Assembly (NCBI GenBank): GCA_945893075.1
Contig: CAMDDX010000038.1
Location: 1-33,740 of the forward strand
Length of the DNA: 33,740 nt
Reading direction: 5' to 3'
DNA from: Planctomyces sp. SH-PL62
GTDB taxonomy: Bacteria > Planctomycetota > Planctomycetia > Planctomycetales > Planctomycetaceae
Below are positions 30,270-33,740 of the stretch, piece by piece; the first letter of the stretch is position 1, and each line of letters starts with the position of its first letter. The translations under genes and the position numbers were made by a program. The notes below the pieces were generated by a model that had not been told where the DNA came from, did not search any database, and saw only the letters and a list, made by a program, of their open reading frames with translations.

Positions 30270-33200
30270 TCATGCGTCTTTCGGCCTGGTTGATTTCTTA
30301 ACGGCTTTCTTGGTCACTGTCGTTTTGCGTCGCGTGGCGACGTCTTGCATATCGAAGACTGGTCCCACCGCAGGTTCATCTGCGGCGGCCGAGAACGCGA
30401 CTTCGCCGGAATCGTGAGACACTCGATCCAATCGTTTGTGATTCTTGTTTTTGAGCACCATCCAGACCGACGCACCGCCGCCACCCACCAGAATCAGGAC
30501 GAAGACCGCGACCGCCATGCCACCTCCGCCAGAGGGTTTCGGGGTCGCCGCCGCTTCGGCCTTGTCTTTCTTCTTCGAGCTGGCTGTTTCAATTTTCTCC
30601 GGTTTCGTCTTGGCCGGCGCGGCGGCGATCACCAACGTCGTCGGGCGTTCGAGCGGATTCGGTGATTGACCCAAATCCGATTGAATCTGGCGATAGAGCC
30701 GATCGAACTTCTTCCACCAGTCGTCCGGGATATCAACCGTGATGCGGACGAAGGTCTCGATCACGCTCTTGGCCGTCTCCAATTCCGCCTGTTTCTTCGC
30801 CGTCGTCGACTGAGCTTGCCCCAGCTTTTGCCGGCAAAAGGAAACGTTGTACCAAGCCTCATACAGCTTGTCGCCATACCGATCGCGTGTCTCGGTTCGG
30901 CCGTCGGCGATCAGCCGTTGCAAGCGTGTGCTGAGTTCCGTCCAGCCCCAGACCTCACCTTTCTGCCCGCGATTCACGCCGTCCACCGCCTTCTTGAGGA
31001 AGTCGGTTTTGCCGACGAGTCCTTGATCGAAGTAAACGTAAGCGGCCTCGAACTGAACGTCGGCCGCTCGCGGGCGTTCGATGATCAGCGTCTTGAGCAG
31101 CGATTCCGCTTCCTCGAAATCCCCTTGCCGTCGTTTGCAGTTCGCCAGTCGCAAGCGGACGCCGGCAAGTCGGTCCTTGTCGCTGAACGCCTTGTCTTTC
31201 TTCGCTCGATCGAGAACCGACACGTATGTTGCGGCGGCTCGTTCAAAATACGTCTTCGATTCCGCAGCATTATCGAGCGATGACTGCGCGAGTCCGTAGT
31301 ACGTCTCGGCGATCCAGGTCAACGACGAAAGGTTTTGATCGGTGCGCTGATACATGCTGTCGAGGAATTGCTCGAACGATTTGCGGACCTCGCCGAACCG
31401 CTGCTTGTCGCCGGCTCCCTTGAGCCGGGTGAGTTCCTTTTCGAGTTCCTTGCCAAGCTGCACATAGACCGCCGTGACCGCGTCCGCTCCGCCGCTGTGC
31501 TCGGCGAGCTGTTCCAACTGCGCCATGACCTCGCGCGCGTCGTCCAACTGCTGTAAGCCGACTCGGCCGCGTAGCAGCAATTGATAGATGTGCGACGCGA
31601 ACCGCGCACTGCGAATGCTGGGATGCGCCGGCCGCCGCGTTTCGTCGTCCACATGGATCGCGACCAACACGCTGTGCGGTTGCTTGCTGAGCAGATCAAT
31701 CGCCGGCTGATACCTCCCGGCCGAAAGCAGGATTTCCGCGAGAGCCGACTTCGACGCGACCAATTCGTCCGGCGTCTTGCTTTGTTCCGGAATCTTCTTC
31801 TGCAAGCGGTCGATGCCGGTTTGCAGGAAGCGTTCCGCATCACCGCGCCATTTCGACAACTCTTCGGGAGTCGGCCGCAGCGCGATGTCTTCGTCAATCG
31901 AACCCATCAGGTATTGCTGCCACAACGCTTGCCCCGCAGAGCATTGAGCTTCCGGAAAGTTCTCGGCGGTTTCCGGGACGCGCAGGAACCATTGGGCGGC
32001 AATCTTGGGCTGATCGGTCTGAGCGAACGTGCGGCCGACGAGCATGCGTGTTTCATTAGCCTTTGAGTGCGACGGCCATTTCGCGGTAATGTATTCCGCC
32101 AGCCGAACCATCAGCCGCGTGTCCACATCGCGCAGCGGTTTCAATTCCCCCGGCGTCTGATTGAAGCCTTTGATGTAACTGGCGACCGCAAGGTACGCGG
32201 CGTCGAGAGCCGTCTGCTCGTCTTGCTTGTCTTTCGTCGGATTGAACGCGACCGCCTCGGCACAGATCGCCGCCTCATACGGCTTGTCGGCGAGGTAGTA
32301 GCCGTAGGCCAACAGATAACGGCACTGATTCAAATCAGCGCGTGTCGCCGACTTATCTGCCAGCGCGAGTGCCAACCGCAGCACGCGGATTTGCTCTTTG
32401 ACGAGTCCGCGGTGATCGGCTCGCAGCTTTTCGATTTCGTCGCGTGCCTGCTTGTTCTGGATCGACGCATCGAGTGTGGTCTTCTTCTCGCCCGCGCGTT
32501 TCACCAAGTCTTGGCCGAGCGTGAACGCGGAATAGAAATCCTTCGGATCACCCGCGCCATCTTTGCCCTTGAGCCGCAGGTTGAGGTCACGGACTCGCTG
32601 AGTCGCGAGATCCCGATACGCGCCCGGCCACTTCGAGAGCGTTGTCAGATGCGTGATCGCCTGCCGCAACAGCTTGTCCTTTTCGGTTTGTGAAATCCCG
32701 CTGCTGTCGGCCTGCTTTTCGAGAGCTGTGACCAATTCCCAACGCACCCCCTGCCCGGCCGCGCTGCGCTGCTCGATTTGTTTGGCAGCTTTGATCCAAT
32801 CCTCGGCCTCGACGATCGCCATCGAATACTCGCGCCGCTGATCGTGGTTGAGACAGATCAACCGGAAGTGCCGCACTTGATCCTGTAATGGCTTCAAGCC
32901 CTCCGGCGGATGCGTCAGCAACTCGGCATAAATGCCGAGCGCTCGTCGCGGGTCGTTCATCTCTTCGTAGCACTTGGCTTCCCACATCTGCGCGTGCAAG
33001 CCGCCAACCGTCGAGCGGTATTTCGTGAAGATGCCATGAAACAGCTCGACCGATTTCTTCAGATGGAAGTTGCGATTCGTCGTGCTGGGATCGTAGGTCT
33101 GTGCTTCCTCGAACTCGCACAGCGCGACATCCAACTGCGCCCGCATGTAATTGACCTCAGCCCGATGCCGAGCCTCGAACTTCACCGGCTCGGCCGTCTT

Positions 33201-33737
33201 GTCGATGAACTTCGGAAACGCATCCCACGCCGCTTTGTACTGGTCGTGAGCCTTCTCGAAGACCGCACGGGCGAGCGTGATTTGTTCGCGAGCCTTGTCC
33301 TGAAACTCCGCATGATTGTCTTTGTTGGCCGGCAGCTTGGCCTGCAAGATGTCCACGCGAGCCTTGCTCAGCAGCAACCCGGCCCGCGTGCTGTTCGCCG
33401 TCGCGGCCAGCGGATGCTTTGGGCTGTCCTTCGTGAACTGTTCGAGAAACCCCAACGCCTGATCGAGCTGCCGCTGCTGCGTCTCCGGGCTGACCGAATG
33501 CTTGGCCGACTCGCTGAGCGTCACCGCTCGTTCATACGGAATGAGCACCCGTAGCTCGGCCGGCAGATCGGGCCTGTCCTGAAGCTGCTCCAAATACAGC
33601 ATCGCCCAGTCGTAATACTGCCGTGCTCGTAGCCCGTCGAGAAACTCGCGCATCGGTTCGGCGGAATGACCACGCCCGCCGAGACTCAGCACGAGTCCGA
33701 CACTCACGATCAATATCCACAACCCACGCAGCCTCAT
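30270..33737 (-). CDS. Giant exported TPR-repeat protein with C-terminal membrane anchor
   Basis: An 1155-aa protein. A signal peptide (MRLRGLWILIVSVGLVLSLG to about residue 26) is followed by about 1000 residues of helical TPR-like repeats (RALGIYAELLTHPPEGLKPL; ARFLAQ-type pairs; GDFEEAESLLKTLIIERPRA). A Lys/Pro/Glu linker (about 1030-1068) precedes a membrane helix (about 1071-1094; MAVAVFVLILVGGGGASVWM) and a 61-residue basic tail ending KKSTRPKDA. With the signal peptide cleaved, the large part should be periplasmic and the tail cytoplasmic. The start ATG 33735-33737 is close to the window edge, so the upstream context is unknown. First visible gene of the operon with ExbB and two ExbD proteins; I infer a large periplasmic partner of that energised complex. 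Confidence 0.85.
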   Translation of the reverse strand: MRLRGLWILIVSVGLVLSLGGRGHSAEPMREFLDGLRARQYYDWAMLYLEQLQDRPDLPAELRVLIPYERAVTLSESAKHSVSPETQQRQLDQALGFLEQFTKDSPKHPLAATANSTRAGLLLSKARVDILQAKLPANKDNHAEFQDKAREQITLARAVFEKAHDQYKAAWDAFPKFIDKTAEPVKFEARHRAEVNYMRAQLDVALCEFEEAQTYDPSTTNRNFHLKKSVELFHGIFTKYRSTVGGLHAQMWEAKCYEEMNDPRRALGIYAELLTHPPEGLKPLQDQVRHFRLICLNHDQRREYSMAIVEAEDWIKAAKQIEQRSAAGQGVRWELVTALEKQADSSGISQTEKDKLLRQAITHLTTLSKWPGAYRDLATQRVRDLNLRLKGKDGAGDPKDFYSAFTLGQDLVKRAGEKKTTLDASIQNKQARDEIEKLRADHRGLVKEQIRVLRLALALADKSATRADLNQCRYLLAYGYYLADKPYEAAICAEAVAFNPTKDKQDEQTALDAAYLAVASYIKGFNQTPGELKPLRDVDTRLMVRLAEYITAKWPSHSKANETRMLVGRTFAQTDQPKIAAQWFLRVPETAENFPEAQCSAGQALWQQYLMGSIDEDIALRPTPEELSKWRGDAERFLQTGIDRLQKKIPEQSKTPDELVASKSALAEILLSAGRYQPAIDLLSKQPHSVLVAIHVDDETRRPAHPSIRSARFASHIYQLLLRGRVGLQQLDDAREVMAQLEQLAEHSGGADAVTAVYVQLGKELEKELTRLKGAGDKQRFGEVRKSFEQFLDSMYQRTDQNLSSLTWIAETYYGLAQSSLDNAAESKTYFERAAATYVSVLDRAKKDKAFSDKDRLAGVRLRLANCKRRQGDFEEAESLLKTLIIERPRAADVQFEAAYVYFDQGLVGKTDFLKKAVDGVNRGQKGEVWGWTELSTRLQRLIADGRTETRDRYGDKLYEAWYNVSFCRQKLGQAQSTTAKKQAELETAKSVIETFVRITVDIPDDWWKKFDRLYRQIQSDLGQSPNPLERPTTLVIAAAPAKTKPEKIETASSKKKDKAEAAATPKPSGGGGMAVAVFVLILVGGGGASVWMVLKNKNHKRLDRVSHDSGEVAFSAAADEPAVGPVFDMQDVATRRKTTVTKKAVKKSTRPKDA

Positions 33738-33740
33738 GGC

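Overview
The window looks like the chromosome of a planctomycete or close PVC relative. I infer this from the gene families: a seven-bladed WD40 protein with a membrane anchor, BatA-like and glutamine-amidotransferase-like VWA proteins, a DUF4175-like protein, an NPCBM protein, several trypsin/PDZ proteins, and ExbB/ExbD with very large TPR proteins. The GC-rich base composition and the many intergenic inverted repeats fit this too. No rRNA, tRNA, CRISPR array or transposase gene was seen. The species cannot be named from sequence alone.

Layout. Everything from about 24.2 kb down to base 1 is transcribed leftward (minus strand). Reading in that direction from the right: a BatA-like VWA protein, a RelE/ParE-type toxin with its antitoxin, a second VWA/GATase-like membrane protein, a PIN toxin with its small partner, a large DUF4175-like membrane protein, a Lys/Asp/Pro-rich coiled-coil secreted protein, an exported helical protein, a nucleotidyltransferase-like gene broken by one in-frame TAA with its small partner, an NPCBM protein, an intact trypsin/PDZ protease, two protease-like proteins that have lost catalytic residues, a DUF4153-like membrane protein, a flavin-dependent halogenase-like oxidoreductase, and the pepP-accB-accC group that starts fatty-acid synthesis. 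On the plus strand are the WD40 gene (divergent from batA) and an ftsW/rodA-family gene. The right end is a second leftward operon: a giant TPR protein, a smaller TPR protein, an ExbB/TolQ-type channel protein and two ExbD/TolR proteins, an energised envelope module without a visible TonB or TolA.

How the genes may work together (inference). The BatA/VWA/DUF4175/coiled-coil block is tightly packed and reads as one envelope-complex operon. Three two-gene toxin-antitoxin-like modules, all in the same direction, sit at its gene boundaries. Downstream is an exported NPCBM/protease/pseudoprotease set that could be a periplasmic output of the same system.

The second theme is the repeats. Almost every loose intergenic gap holds one of three structures: (a) pairs of short hairpins in opposite orientation, many with a GTAG or GTGG head at the 5' foot, as in REP/BIME elements; (b) inverted pairs of tandem 7-bp repeats (heptads); (c) perfect 25-30 bp inverted repeats. 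Some have entered coding sequence: they supply signal-peptide cores, a stop codon, a C-terminal tail and an internal loop of a VWA protein.
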